DNA of 64,000 nt from Gelatoporia subvermispora B (GCA_000320605.2 KB445792.1:2690717-2754716); one strand, 5' to 3'. Positions 35,779-47,147 are shown, counted from the first letter of the stretch. Program-made: numbers and translations. The notes: generated from the sequence alone by a model not told the origin.

Positions 35779-37081
35779 TCAACCATCTATCCAACCCTTC
35801 ATCTCTTTCACAAGGTCATCTACTGTGTGCCACTTCCAGAATTGCTGTCCGGGATTCACAATCTCATTGTGGTTGTTATCAGAGAAGTCAAGCCTTCCTT
35901 CTCCCATGATGATTCTGCCAAGATGATTTGAGCGTTGCTGCAAAACATGACTGATTCCCATGTCAACTTAATCGGAATGCTGACCTGACAAAGGTGGCTG
36001 GCTTCAGAGGTGGTTGCTTGCTCATTTCGTCCCGCAGAGCTTCGCGCGTCAGCTCGAGGTCCTCGCTGTGTATCATGACATCGCCATTCACGCCGCATTC
36101 CTGTCGTATGCCGCGCACAATGTCCCTCACGTCCTCAAAGCTCTTGACATCTCCAGCAACACGGACGTGATCCGGGACGCGTTCTGCACTCGGCGGCGAG
36201 AGGGAGAGCAACGCAAGCTCTGCGAGTGTTTTGCCAATGTCTTCTTTGGACGTGAAAGTAATTCGTTGCGTGGCCGGGCCAATACAAGTATAGGTCAAAT
36301 TGCGGTGGTCAAATCCCACTGCGGAAGCAGGTTAGTAGAGTTGTTCTAGGCGAGATTGATGTCTAATGATACGTACAACCAGGGAACTGAGCCGTATGTC
36401 AGGAGACCAGAGTTAAGATGCAGTACCGGCTGTTGACTTACCGACATAGTCTCTTGAAGAAAGAGTCCGCAGTATACAGAAATCACCTTCATTTTGTTGC
36501 CGGCACGTTCCCGAACCCTTACTTCGTGGGCGCGCTTCTTCAGCCAGTCCGAATGTTCGAAACCCGGGAAGTCGTTCAGTCGATGATCACTGCAAGGCGG
36601 CCGCTCAGCATTCCAGTGCATGACAAATGGATCGCAGTATGTCGTTACTTACACGCCAAACTCGCTCGGGAAGTACACCCGGGCACCGCTCTCTAACGCC
36701 ACGTCGACCAAAACGTCGTTCAATTCTGAAGCGGATGTCGCAAGAGCATTAACGACCACGTCGGCGCCCTGCAGTGCGGCCGATAATGAGCCTTGTATAT
36801 CTTCCATATCCACTCGGTGCACTATTGCTCCCTTCAGCGCCAGCTCTTCTGCGGCCTTTGACGAGGGATCCCTTGCCAAGACACGAACGCTGGAGAAGAA
36901 GGGCCGATTTGTGGTCAGGAAGACTTCGGTTATGGTTTTTCCTGCTCGGCATGCCGCCGTCAGTTGCTACTTCCATTGTACGCCCAAACACATAATTCGA
37001 CTGACCAAGGCGTCCTGTTCCACCGGCGATGGCTAAGACGTATTGGCCGCGACTCAGATGTGTTGACGTGAGACGAGACAT
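35779..37081 (-). CDS. NmrA-family NAD(P)-binding protein (isoflavone-reductase-like)
   Basis: Model (minus): exons 37081-37006, 36941-36653, 36589-36442, 36386-36377, 36318-35990, 35937-35779; 336 aa. A Rossmann fold opens with YVLAIAGGTGRLGK (GGxGxxG dinucleotide motif), then VRVLARDP, a VVVNALA strand and YFPSEFGV; the rest carries LFLQETM, HLGRIIMGEGRLDFSDNN and FWKWHTVDDL. Exon 4 is only 10 nt (36377-36386, bounded by AG and GTACGT); without it the frame is lost, with it the protein reads through FPGLGFDHRN. Members are NADPH-dependent reductases or redox-sensing regulators. It has no visible signal peptide, so it is probably cytosolic. It sits between the two dioxygenase copies and is divergent from copy 2, fitting a tailoring role in the same pathway (inference). 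Confidence 0.9.
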
Positions 37082-38287
37082 GATGCGCGCGCAGCTTGTG
37101 ATCTCTTCTATCCCGGCCGGAGCTTGCTTCACTAAAGTCAACTGCCTGACGTTTCCTGTACAGGGGACGTCCGCCGGCACGTCGTGCAGGTAGCGATAAG
37201 AGATCCACTTAGACGACGGCTCTGGGAACTGTCGATGTCATGGTCGAGGACATTACTGGTCCCAGTTTAGGGTTAGGGTCATCCTTAGTCAGCTGCAACC
37301 CAAGAATGTGCTCTCGGCAGCAAGCGCCTTTGAACGCTGCCACAGGACCAAGGAGTCATCGACTGGAAGTGATTCATGCTCTAGTGTGTACAGCTTCTCC
37401 CATCTTCTCACATGACTGCATTATCATTGTGCATAACGAGTTCTCTATTGGAGGCCGCATTAAGGAATCTGGAGGCAGATTGACGTCCTCATGCCCGGCG
37501 CGCCTTATGTTAGACTTGGATCGGAGTCTATCACTGACATACGCCGGTTCAAAAAAACATGCTCCAGGTCGGTACCTGCGGGTGCCTTCATCGATGTTCG
37601 ACAGATAGCCACATTCATCAGATCTTTGATCATCGGAACGACTTTAGAGCACACCACATGCATAGCCGCCCCCCAGTGCTGTTCACCTAGAGCAATACGT
37701 GTCAGCTGGTTTATACGAGGACTTCAAGAGCTGCGTCCATAATAGTGCATATCTCGAATCCAAGTGACCGGCGGATTGTCAGGGACAATGACAACTATCG
37801 CCCTCGCGTCGATCGATCTCTGCGAAGCCTTCCTCGGATCGTATACTGGGCTAAGGACTATCTCGTGCGGATCCACAACCAACCGACACAAGCGAGACAA
37901 CCAAGTCCGAACCTCTCGGCGCCGTCAATGTGATCACCGCACTGCGGTCCCCCCGTGTCGATCGGGTGAATTACGACTTTGCCTAGTTAGAACTGGACAT
38001 TCGCAAGATATCACAGGTTCTTGTTCTTGTGAGAGTTCCGACGGCCGAATCTCGTAGCATCCCACTGCGGAGAAGGTCCTGGGACATCGTGAACGAGCAT
38101 GACCACCATGACCTCACAAACCGTTTCAATGACAGTCTCGTGAGCGTCTTGCGCTTATCAGCTGGGCCGTGGTTTCAGCGACGATCCCCGCCCTCGGTGA
38201 CCTGGACTTCCTGGAATACCCCCTGGTCGCAGGCCACGGAGATGTCCCCGATCTGGTCCTGCCAAATGCGACGATGACATACCGCGG
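37082..38287. other. Divergent promoter region, NmrA-type / dioxygenase copy 2
   Basis: 1.2 kb with no supported gene. It contains tttagggttagggtc at 37265-37279 (two telomere-type hexamers, a telobox) about 185 bp upstream of the NmrA-type start. It should hold both promoters. Confidence 0.45.
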
Positions 38288-38295
38288 ATATATAA
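38288..38295 (+). promoter_or_regulatory. TATA box of dioxygenase gene 2
   Basis: A tatataat element about 60 bp upstream of the ATG at 38353, similar in placement to the TATA box of copy 1. Confidence 0.5.
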
Positions 38296-38352
38296 TAGCG
38301 CACTATTTCCAGGCTGTCCGGTGTACTCCTGATTGCTTCCGCGGTTCTGACA

Positions 38353-39769
38353 ATGCCAGGCCTCACTCTTCCGCCGTTCCCCGAGGACGTCCCCACCCAT
38401 CCGCTCCTTGTTGTCGACTATGAGCGGATCAAGGCTCGAGATGAAGCCGAGATCGACACTCTTTGGAAGGCTGCCACGGAGCTCGGCTTCTGGTAGTGAG
38501 TGTCGTGGCTGTGCTCATTGTGATCGGTCGTGAGTCCTCAACGCGCGTACAGTTTGAAAAATCATGGTGTCGATGAAGAAGTCAATGGTATGTTCGATAT
38601 GGGTGCAGAGACCATGCGCCTTCCTCCGGACGAGAAGATGAAGTACGAGCAAGGCGAAGAGGGTATGTCATTTGGGTCAGTTCACGTCTTCGGTGTCTGG
38701 GATTGCGACAATGCATCTCTGATATCCAACTCTCTTGCGCAGATACAAAGCAGCTGGGGCGAACGCTACAGATGAGACGGGCAATCTCGACACCGTTGAA
38801 TTCATCAACGTGTCCAAAGACGACGCCCTCGCTTGGCCGACAGTTGTACATCGCACGTATCCACCCACAGTGAATGCCCGCATGCAGAGCACTATCGAGC
38901 CCTTCATCCGCAAGTCGCTCGAGGTCAACAATACTTTGCTCGCTGTCCTAAACGACCGGCTTGGACTGCCTGCTGGTGCGCTCGCCCAGCGACATAAGGT
39001 AGACGAGCCAAGCGGGAGCGAATCGCGGGTGATCAAGAACCCGCCTCGGCCTGGGGGTATCTCAGAGGACAAGGCAGCGATTGGTGCGCACACCGACTTC
39101 GGCTCGCTGGTAAGTGCTTCTGGTTTCTCTTGCTGTCAGTTGGCATGCACATGACCTAACACACCCCACGCGCAGTCGTTCTTGCACAATCGTCTGGGCG
39201 GTCTGCAGGTACTCGTCCCTGGAGCTGAGACCTGGCAATATGTTCGGGTATGTCGCTCTACAGTATTCAGAATAGCATGGAGCTCAGCTGCGCCATAGTC
39301 CATTCCAGGCCACGCAATCTGCAACCTCGGCGACGCCATGACCCTCTTCAGTGGAGGCATACTGCGATCAAATCTTCACCGTGTCGTGTGAGCCCGCTCC
39401 GGCGATAGCGCTTGGTCACGTGCTGAATGTGTCCTGCAGCCCCCCGCCAAAGGAGCAAGGCAATTACGAGCGTTGGTCTCTCGTGTTCTTTACCAGGCCC
39501 GGCAATTCGATCGAATTGCGCCCTTTCTCAGACTAAAGTCGTCTGATTGCCGAGGCAGTGGAAAAATTGCCTTCAAGAAACTATTCACCGGAGCCACTGC
39601 GAAAGATTGGTTTGCTAGGCGCATCAAAAACCAGAGGATTAAGAATCGCACGGTATGAGTCATAAGTTTGTATGTTACTTTCGCGTTTGAAGCTAATCGC
39701 ACTTTGTCGTAGGGTCCGGAGACCTGGAAGGCTAGCAGGGGCATGGAACACAAGCCCGAGGCTGCCTGA
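38353..39769 (+). pseudogene. 2-oxoglutarate/Fe(II) dioxygenase, copy 2 (3' end disrupted)
   Basis: Exons 38353-38495, 38553-38675, 38743-39109, 39176-39247, 39299-39387, 39440-39652, 39713-39769 match copy 1 in number, phase and nearly in length (exon 1 is 3 nt shorter; exons 2-5 and 7 are equal). The iron ligands (GAHTDFGSL, NLHRVV) and 2-oxoglutarate anchor RWS are intact. Exon 6, however, is 213 nt instead of 217 and has an in-frame TAA at 39534-39536, where copy 1 has a Glu codon. Downstream the coding sense resumes in another frame (AKDWFARRIKNQRIKN) and the last exon still encodes GPETWKASRG. Either the protein is truncated to 296 aa, losing about 60 C-terminal residues, or the gene is recently inactivated. 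A sequencing error would need two independent mistakes. Confidence 0.8.
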
Positions 39770-40049
39770 CTGCATGCTGCGCCGATGGCATCAGTCTTTG
39801 CACCACGCTAATCCTTGTGTACGCAGACACCGCTTAACAAGCTGAAACGTACATAATTGGACTGGAATGTATCATTTATCCTGCAACACGTGCACATGCG
39901 GAGGTCGGAGGTCGTACTCGTAAATCGCAACAAGTTTGTGTTCAGCGCAGGACCATGGCAATGGCAGAATACTGCCATTGTTTCACGTCACTTTGCTGTT
40001 ATTACCTGTTGGGTGTAATGTTGAGTTCCTGTCATATTTCACATTTCGA
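39770..40049. other. Spacer between dioxygenase copy 2 and GH92 relic
   Basis: 0.28 kb with no gene seen; 3' flank of the dioxygenase copy 2. Confidence 0.5.
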
Positions 40050-40322
40050 CTACCTCACCAGGGTCGCTGAACCCCATTCATGCGGGTCCGTGTTCATCTC
40101 GAAAACGATCTCCCCACCAGATGTGGTCTGTTCATGTCTGATGATAGGGCTCGAGATAGGGCTTCCATCGATTGTCAGGCTCTTGATGTAGGCCTTCTGC
40201 GATGCGCCACTTGACGTGATGACGAGAGGCTTCATTGCACCCGGGAGATTTATCGTAACCTTGTCGAAGAACGGACTACGATGATCACGGAAAGAGGTGA
40301 CATTCGAAAGCATCGGATACAA
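40050..40322 (-). pseudogene. GH92 alpha-mannosidase C-terminal relic
   Basis: The minus-strand frame contains SPFFDKVTINLPGAMKPL, then a segment with AYIKSLTIDG and GGEIVFEMNTDPHEWG. This is the C-terminal end of the family GH92 alpha-mannosidases (usually about 750 aa and secreted). Upstream on the minus strand (40323 onward) no further GH92 sequence is recognisable, and no ATG-started gene can be built. About 80 residues remain, so this is a decayed or deleted gene remnant. Confidence 0.75.
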
Positions 40323-41012
40323 TTTGCTTTCATTATATACTTGAGATCACAAAGACTCGGAGACACTTCATACTATCGTGAGAGGATGCTGTGCATGACG
40401 TCACAGGCCCGAGCCGGTGCCAGTGTTGCCAATGGGTTGGCAACCCATCCAAAAAATGGCTATTGAATCGTCGACAGACGGCGCAAACATATAGCAGCGC
40501 TCTACATATGTATCAAAACCCTAAAATTCATCTTCGGCTGATACCAGCTACCTCTCAGAGTTTCGACATAGGCAAAGCCAGCGGACGCATTCTCAAGTTG
40601 ATGACCGTAACTGCTTGTGCTCACCAAATTACATCAGTAGTTATAGCGAGCTAGAAGCTCTTTCTCGTGTCACATATAGCTATCCTAAGGTATGTACTAC
40701 AGATTAATAAATCCGCTTGATTCGTTGCAATGGTGTTAGTAAAACCATCAATGGAGAAACCTCGCTCCTTTCTTGGCTTGGTTGTTGAAAATCCAGACCC
40801 AACACACGTTCTAGAACCAACATAGAAGGTCCGGTGCGCTTATCAGTTATCACGGAGGACACACTGCATGCTTCAGTTGATTGTATCTATTGCAAATATG
40901 AGCGACATAGACGATTCATAGTGGTCTGCCCCTACAACTGAAGAACATGTTCTGCGGCGCCTTGATGCTCTGATGGTTATCGAAGTTGGCAGCTTCCAGC
41001 GTGGTCTTCTCC
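40323..41012. other. Spacer with no recognisable gene
   Basis: 0.7 kb between the GH92 relic and the F-box pseudogene; AT-richer than its surroundings. No further GH92 sequence is found. Confidence 0.45.
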
Positions 41013-42081
41013 TCAGCTCGGGTCAAAGATTCTCAGTCTGATATGAACCGCGACAGACGGCCTGAATGACCCGTCTTCCAGCGTATCGACGCAGTCGTCA
41101 AACATTGTAACGACGGCGGCAGTTTCATTACCGGTCAGATGAGACACAAACCTCAATTCAAGATGAATTGCTTCGAGTGACGGCTGAGACAAGGAACATG
41201 CATTTGGCTGAAGCAAGGCAAATGCCGCTATCAGTGCAGTGAAACGGAGCATCTGGAGGGAGGAACAAGATTGCAAAGCCTCGATACAATCGGCACATTC
41301 TATGGAGAGCGGTCAGTCCCCATACGTGTACATCGACAATCTGTGCAGACCTTCTGGAATACTAGTAGTGTCAGGTACTGTGACGTTGATACATTTCAAA
41401 GACGAACATTGGGATAAGAGAAGCTCGGGAAGGTACGTCCAGTCTTCAACAAAAACAGTCGTAATATTGAGCTCCTGAATGTTATAGACCCACGGCGCAA
41501 GCACCGGGCATACGTCAGGTATAGCTCGGGAACCCACAGCCGTAGAAGAGACAAATTGGACATCACATCCGCCATGACAGTGATATCTTCATCCTTTATG
41601 TTTGGGGGATGAGTAAAGCAGCAAATCGACAAACTCTGCACGTTGTGGAAAGAGGAGGGGGCTCGCGATACCGGAGAATCCGGAAATTTCACCGCTCGTG
41701 AGGTGGAGGATCACAAGACTAGTGACTGGACCGAGGGCGGCGAGGACGGCGTGCCGAGGCCCGATCGGAGTCTCTAGAGTGCAGCGGAGGTGGGTAACGG
41801 CATCGAAGGATGGTGCAAAGGCGAGGAAACAGACGATGTCTGACTCTGAAGATAACCAAACCACAAGACGTCGAACACGTCCGCCAACTCTGGGAGATTC
41901 AATGATAACTCGATCCCACGGCCCCCATTCCTTTGCAGCACAGTTCCACCTCATGAAAGAGGTGGTATCGAGTCGCTGATGTCCATGCGCGACAGACCAG
42001 GCTGCGATTCTGAAGGGCATCCGGATCATTGTGGAAGAAGTCGATGATTCTGTCTGTAATCTCAGGAGGAAGTCGAGGCAT
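41013..42081 (-). pseudogene. F-box/LRR-like gene, decayed paralog
   Basis: It starts at 42081 with an F-box (MPRLPPEITDRIIDFF, SLVCRAWTSATRYHLFHEV). The frame is lost after VGSSYH: one surplus base near 41909-41915 creates TGA, and the sense resumes in the next frame with ESPRVGGRVRRLVVWL. It switches again near HLTSGEIS to a frame carrying FHNVQSLSICCFTH, returns to the second frame at GSRAIPDVCPVLAPW, and an in-frame TGA at about 41315 precedes ALQSCSSLQMLRF. Comparison with the intact paralog at 42.8 kb shows the same order of blocks without introns there. At least three frame breaks plus a stop indicate a pseudogene; short introns do not explain them. Confidence 0.75.
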
Positions 42082-42792
42082 TGCGATCTTGAGGTCGGCG
42101 GGAGATTTCTACGCGTATCTGCAGGCTATCGATCCTGAGTGACTATGTTCGTATGGGGCTCGCAGTGTCTGGTAGATCGAATGCATCGCGTCGCATTGTC
42201 ATTGACCTTTTGAAGTTCTTGAGGCTTGTTTGTTGAAACAGTGCTTGTATCTCCTGGTCCCCGGAGTGTGCACCCGCTCATGAGAAACTGTTGCTGATGT
42301 GATGCCGGAGGCTACCACCGTCCATTACTCTTTTGCGACAAATTGTCGTAAGAGTTGAGAGAGATGTAGGGAGGAAGCAGATCGTGTCAGCTCTCTTGTC
42401 TTAGAACAGACCCATCATGAACCAGGCGCGAATGTCCATCATAAACCAGATCGCTCCAGATCGATCGCCACCGGCCACGTCGGCCGCAGCCCGGGCTAGC
42501 CGAAGCTAGTGTGGCCGTTACGTCATGTCTAGAAGCGGTCTATCTCTGACTATGAGCGCGGAGATGATATCGTGTGGTACTACACTCTAGAGCTCTATCG
42601 TCTGCATGATTAACCGTGGGCGACCCTATAAAGGGCTTTCTATATGTGATAACAATCCAGAGAGCTCCTGAGCTCTGCACAGAAGTGCGTATTTGTCTCT
42701 ACTCGAAAGCCTCTCGGGATTTTGCTCACACAAGTCGGCGGTAAAGGCAGCAGCAGCACTCACGGACCTCGTAGCGGCCTCCTCGGTCGACC
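42082..42792. other. Divergent spacer of the F-box pair
   Basis: 0.7 kb between the two F-box paralogs, which point away from each other. A TATAAAGGG at about 42627-42635 is a candidate core promoter for the plus-strand gene. No gene is seen. Confidence 0.5.
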
Positions 42793-44127
42793 ATGTTTGA
42801 CCAATTACATGATTCAGAACCGGACACATTGCCAGCGGAAATGACTGACAACATCATCGATTTTCTGTACGACGACCACGACTCTTTGAAGAGCTGCAGT
42901 CTAGTCTGCCGTTCATGGCGATATGCAGCCAGGTACCATCTCTTTGACACTGTGCAGCTCGACTTCCGTGTCTTTTCCAGCTTTTTGGAACTCTTAAAGA
43001 CAAACAGCGACATTGGGAAGCTCGTCAACAGCATACGTGTCACCATTCGCCAAAAGAAAGACCTGCACGCCTTCGAGACTATCGCCACCCACCTCGGGGG
43101 CGTGAAGGCTTTATATCTCTTCGTCCAGTACTGGGAACTCATGCCACCAGCTGCACTACTTCCTCACATCGGCCCTATTACGACCTTCTCAATTGAATGC
43201 GAATGGTCGACACCCTCGCTCAAGGAACTCGCGGACGTTCTAGCAGCCTTGCCGCGAGTGACGCGCCTTCGTCTGGGCATAGATCGCTTCACGGGATCTC
43301 ACAGAGGGACAGCTCTCGCAGATACTCTTGCTGATATACACCTGGAATCGTTGGCAGTCTACGGGCATTGTGATGTTCTTGCTGACTGTTTCCGACGCAA
43401 TGCATCGGCCATTCCTAATGCCTTAGAATTCGACACCTTCGACACCTCGGCTTGGCGATCCCTTCCCGAACTTCTGAGAGAGATGTCTACACAACTTGAA
43501 GTGTTGAGGTTGTCGATACATGATCGGAGCACCAGCGGCGGTACGTCTATGTGGCACAGCAGGACTTGACCAATGATACTCACTCGTCACGGATTGAAGA
43601 CATTTCCGACCTTGTGTCTGCACTCGAGGACTGCAGCACACTGAAGCGACTCCGACTGAAGGTTTCATTCATGTCACTAGGGAATGTGCAAGATTTCCTG
43701 TCCCACATCCACATCCCGAACCTTCGAGAGTTACACATGATCTTCGACTTTGCGAACGACTACTTTCGTTCAACGCCTATCGAGAGGATCGACACCATCG
43801 TCAGCAATACTGGCACCATCGCTGGTATTCTGGACCGCGAGCAATTTCGTGGCCTCACTACAATCTCCTTTTCGTTCCTAGCGGATTTCGTTGAATTCGA
43901 ACGCCCCTCGTTCGAGTCCAAAACACGAGCGGCGTGTGGAGCGATACGCGAGCGCACTGAGCTCTCACTACGCTGTAAGCTATTTCACTTCTTCAGGCTT
44001 CGAAATTGTCTGACCGTATTCAGTCCACTACCGGGAGAAGGTCAAACGGTACGGCATGGGGTTCGGTGGGTTTAACCTGAATTCGGGCAGCAATTGGCGG
44101 GAGCTGGAGGCAGAGCTTCAACGGTGA
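42793..44127 (+). CDS. F-box/LRR-like protein (intact paralog)
   Basis: Model: exons 42793-43540, 43600-43974, 44024-44127; 408 aa. An F-box lies at about residues 12-50 (LPAEMTDNIIDFLYDD, SLVCRSWRYAARYHLFDTV), which in this family binds SKP1 of an SCF ubiquitin ligase. The rest shows irregular leucine-rich stretches (LPRVTRLRLGI, LEVLRLSIHD, LKRLRLKVSF, LRELHMIFDF) that would select a substrate. The first intron ends at a weak AAG acceptor, chosen because it keeps frame (58 nt); the second gives the C-terminus RYGMGFGGFNLNSG. F-box genes are greatly expanded in mushroom genomes; the target is unknown. A decayed paralog lies head-to-head upstream. Confidence 0.83.
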
Positions 44128-44462
44128 AGCTGAGTTGAGTGTACTATGTAAGACATGCAGCATATAGATCATCCTACGGACATCTCGTATCTCGTATAAC
44201 TTCTCTGCAGTGCAGTTCAATATTCCCGGAATCATGCACGCAACGATGTGAATTGACACGCGACGTCCAGCTTGCTCTACAGTGCGTGCTCTCTTGTCTA
44301 TCAAGAGGTGATTACGCTCGTCCAGACCTCGAATCAATTACTGTCGCATGGTCATAGTTACAACAGATCTTTTCTACTTGGCCAAATTGCAATCCGGCCT
44401 CAGACCATTGTACATATCGAGCATTTCTATGATTGCAAGAAACAGGAAAGGGCCCAGATTGC
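44128..44462. other. Convergent spacer
   Basis: 0.33 kb between the 3' ends of the F-box gene (plus) and the permease gene (minus). No feature seen. Confidence 0.5.
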
Positions 44463-47000
44463 TTAGTCCACATCCTTGCCATCAATAGTTGACTCGCGAT
44501 GCCTGATGCCAGAGTCTCCGGCATGGTGGCTTCCGGTGTGGATAGGCTCATCCGCCGAGCGGAGCGCCTGCAGAACTTGCTCGCGGCGCAGCCATTTCTC
44601 CTCCGAGACGAAATACCAGCTGAGAATGCCGAAGATAGTGACCGCGCCGAAGATAGCGCATGCCTGTGAGCAAGACAATCAATACTCGCACATAGCTCGT
44701 TAGCACTATAGCGTATACTCACAAAGTTGAAGCTTTGGGCGTTGACGGGGAAGTAGAAAGGCGATATTTGGGTCTGAACAGACTATTTGAATTTGTCAGG
44801 CATCGGACTGCGGGCGCGTGACTTACCGCGAATACGAGGCCATTAAACAGAATTGTAGCAACATAGAAAGGCTTCCTCCATTTGCCCAAGAAGAAGTGGG
44901 AGCCCTTGAAATCGTTCGGGGTCATGGTCAGGCGAAGCAGAGCAATCAGGCCGTAAGCCGCAGTAGTCGGGATACCACCAGCGGAGACGAGCGATGTGAA
45001 CGCAACCTGACTGGGGAGGATCGAGCACAAGATGATAGCACCGAAGATAAACATGATCGTCACAGCATTCTTGGGTTGACGGGCGGCGTCAACACGCCCG
45101 ATCCAGTGAGATAGGGGGAGCACACCATCACGGGCGACCGCAAAGACGAGGCGAGAAGCAGCAACGATAGCAACACTAGTGTTCTGTGTGCAAATGGATA
45201 AGTATGCAAATTGATAAAACGCTTCGGACTTTGTACTCACGAGAATAAGACCCAAAGTTGCAATAATAGTCATGAAGATGCTCGGACCTTTGCCCAGAGC
45301 GAGAGCGTAAATTTGGACGAAGGGCTGGGGGGCCTCGAGTGCGAACAACGTATCGAGATCCGGAGTGCAGAAAAGGAACAGAATAGTGGTTGCGAAGCCG
45401 AAAACTCCAGTTGCAACGGCACTCCACATGATACCTCGGGCAGCGACAACACTGAGAAAATGTCAGCTTAGTGGGCGGGGAACTACGGCATCGCTACTCA
45501 CCTGGCGTTCTTCGTCTCTTCGGCAATATGACCGGACGCATCGAACCCAATCAATGTTCCCGAAGTGAAGAGGCTATCGAGTCGAAGAATCAGTGGAGAT
45601 TGGAGACATGATGTTCCGGGCGCACTGACAATGATAGTATCCAGTTCCATCCAGCAGGTGCTCCGGTACCGTTGTCTGAATAATTGTTAGCGGATGCCAA
45701 TTTCCTGAAGTAAAGGGCCCTACATGTCATCGTGAAGACATCCTTTGCAGAACGGAATCCGTAAGTGTTAGAAACCCCGATAGGCAACCAGATGACGCAG
45801 AGCAAGAAGTCGACCATGTAGAGAGCGATCGAGATCTTGAAAACGGCCGAGTACCAGCGCGGGGGAAGGTAGTTGATGGCGATGGAGATCAGGAGCATGG
45901 CTTCCGAGATCGCCCATACGAGAGCACGCCAGCGGACGTCATCATTGTTGCCAACGCCTCCGGGGTAGTCGACACCCCAGACGACCAATTGAGAGACAAT
46001 GTAATTGGTCGTCGTCTGTGGACGTATTCATGAGTATCAGGAGTGAATGTATGTGAGGGAGACTGACCAAGCAGTTTCCAGCCGCAAATGTCATCCACGC
46101 AGTGCACGACCACCACGCAACGATGAAGCCAAAGAAGCGACCGTACTTCGGGCCCGCACTCTCAGCCGACCAGATGTAGATCGAACCACTCAAAGGCAAG
46201 GCGGAACAAATCTCGGCCAGAACAGCCGCCGTGATGAACATGAAGATCATCGTGATGACATAGGATGACCTTAGCTGAAGTCAATCCTCGCACGACCTTG
46301 TGAACACCGAGTGTATGCATACCATACTGCTGCTGGTCCACCGGCCTGCAAGCCGAGAAAAATACCAGCTCTGAAAGAGACAGACGTCAGCAAGCCGAGG
46401 ATGCTCGTGACTGCCTCCTCTCTCACCTGACACCGCCAATGAAGTTGAGAGCGACGAAACTCGCGGCAAAGCTCTCGATGAAATGCCAACTGCGATGCAA
46501 TTGCTGTTCGCAATTGACGAAGGTCAATATTGAGTGACTATCGACTATCGCAAGAACTTACTTGTTTGTACCCGAGTTTTTGCTAAGATCATGCAACAAA
46601 ACGTAGGTCAGTCATTTCTGCCGGGGCTCCCCCAGGGAAGAGGGGGAGAAAAAGAATTAAAGGGCGACACTGGGGGCTTCCCTACGCAGGTATGAGCGCT
46701 GATCAGGTTCCAACGGTGTAATCTCAATCCAAGCTGCTCATCTACTGCCCTCGCCACTGCTCCCGCATGAGGTAGCCGCATCCGAGGAACAGCATCACAA
46801 CAAGGATACCCGTAGCCATTCCAGTTCGCACTAGAAAGCGACGTTACCGATACATAAAACACGGTCAACCCTCATCCCTGCACGCATTGGGGCATTGCCC
46901 AGCGGCACCTGGCCATTACCAGCTGGATTTCGTCTTCGTCAATGGTGGACGCGCGTTCACTGTCCATGACCGGAGGAGTCTTGACGGGGTCAGTAGACAT
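44463..47000 (-). CDS. APC-superfamily amino-acid/GABA permease
   Basis: Model (minus): 12 exons, 47000-46920, 46582-46562, 46503-46427, 46370-46323, 46269-46068, 46015-45724, 45675-45630, 45573-45502, 45451-45241, 45183-44827, 44782-44723, 44663-44463; 555 aa, phases closed. Exon 2 is only 21 nt (QKLGYKQ). Family landmarks: SFVALNFIGGVR, the first helices with SGSIYIWSAESAGPKYG, GFDASGHIAEETKNAS and SRLVFAVARDGVLPLS. About twelve transmembrane helices are predicted, with a hydrophilic N-terminus of about 45 residues and a charged C-terminal tail. It resembles the fungal UGA4/choline-GABA permease subgroup of plasma-membrane proton symporters; the exact substrate is uncertain. The first intron is unusually long (337 nt). 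A TATTTATAT element lies about 70 bp upstream of the ATG on the minus strand. Confidence 0.9.
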
Positions 47001-47068
47001 TTTGAGGAGATACTTCGCAAGAAGTGAAGAGGAGAAGCGAAGATAAGCAGCTGCTGAAAATGATTGCC

Positions 47069-47077
47069 ATATAAATA
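47069..47077 (-). promoter_or_regulatory. TATA-like element of permease gene
   Basis: Minus-strand TATTTATAT about 70 bp upstream of the permease ATG at 47000. Confidence 0.4.
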
Positions 47078-47147
47078 CATCATGTTTACGTAATGCTAGT
47101 AATGCACACTAGACTCGATCTAGCAAGTCTCACAAAACAAAAGCCAA

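Noticed and set aside
37265..37279. Telomere or chromosome end
   Set aside because: Only two hexamers; genes continue on both sides.
39440..39652. An intron that would bypass the stop in dioxygenase copy 2
   Set aside because: The only possible donors would remove the conserved RWS/FTRPGN segment, and no matching acceptor with branch site restores the frame.
41560..41930. Short introns explaining the frame changes in the minus-strand F-box gene
   Set aside because: The only GT-AG pairs give introns of about 30 nt that do not restore homology with the intact paralog.
46583..46919. A coding exon inside the long first intron of the permease
   Set aside because: The open frame there shows no permease similarity, and the flanking exons already join in phase.
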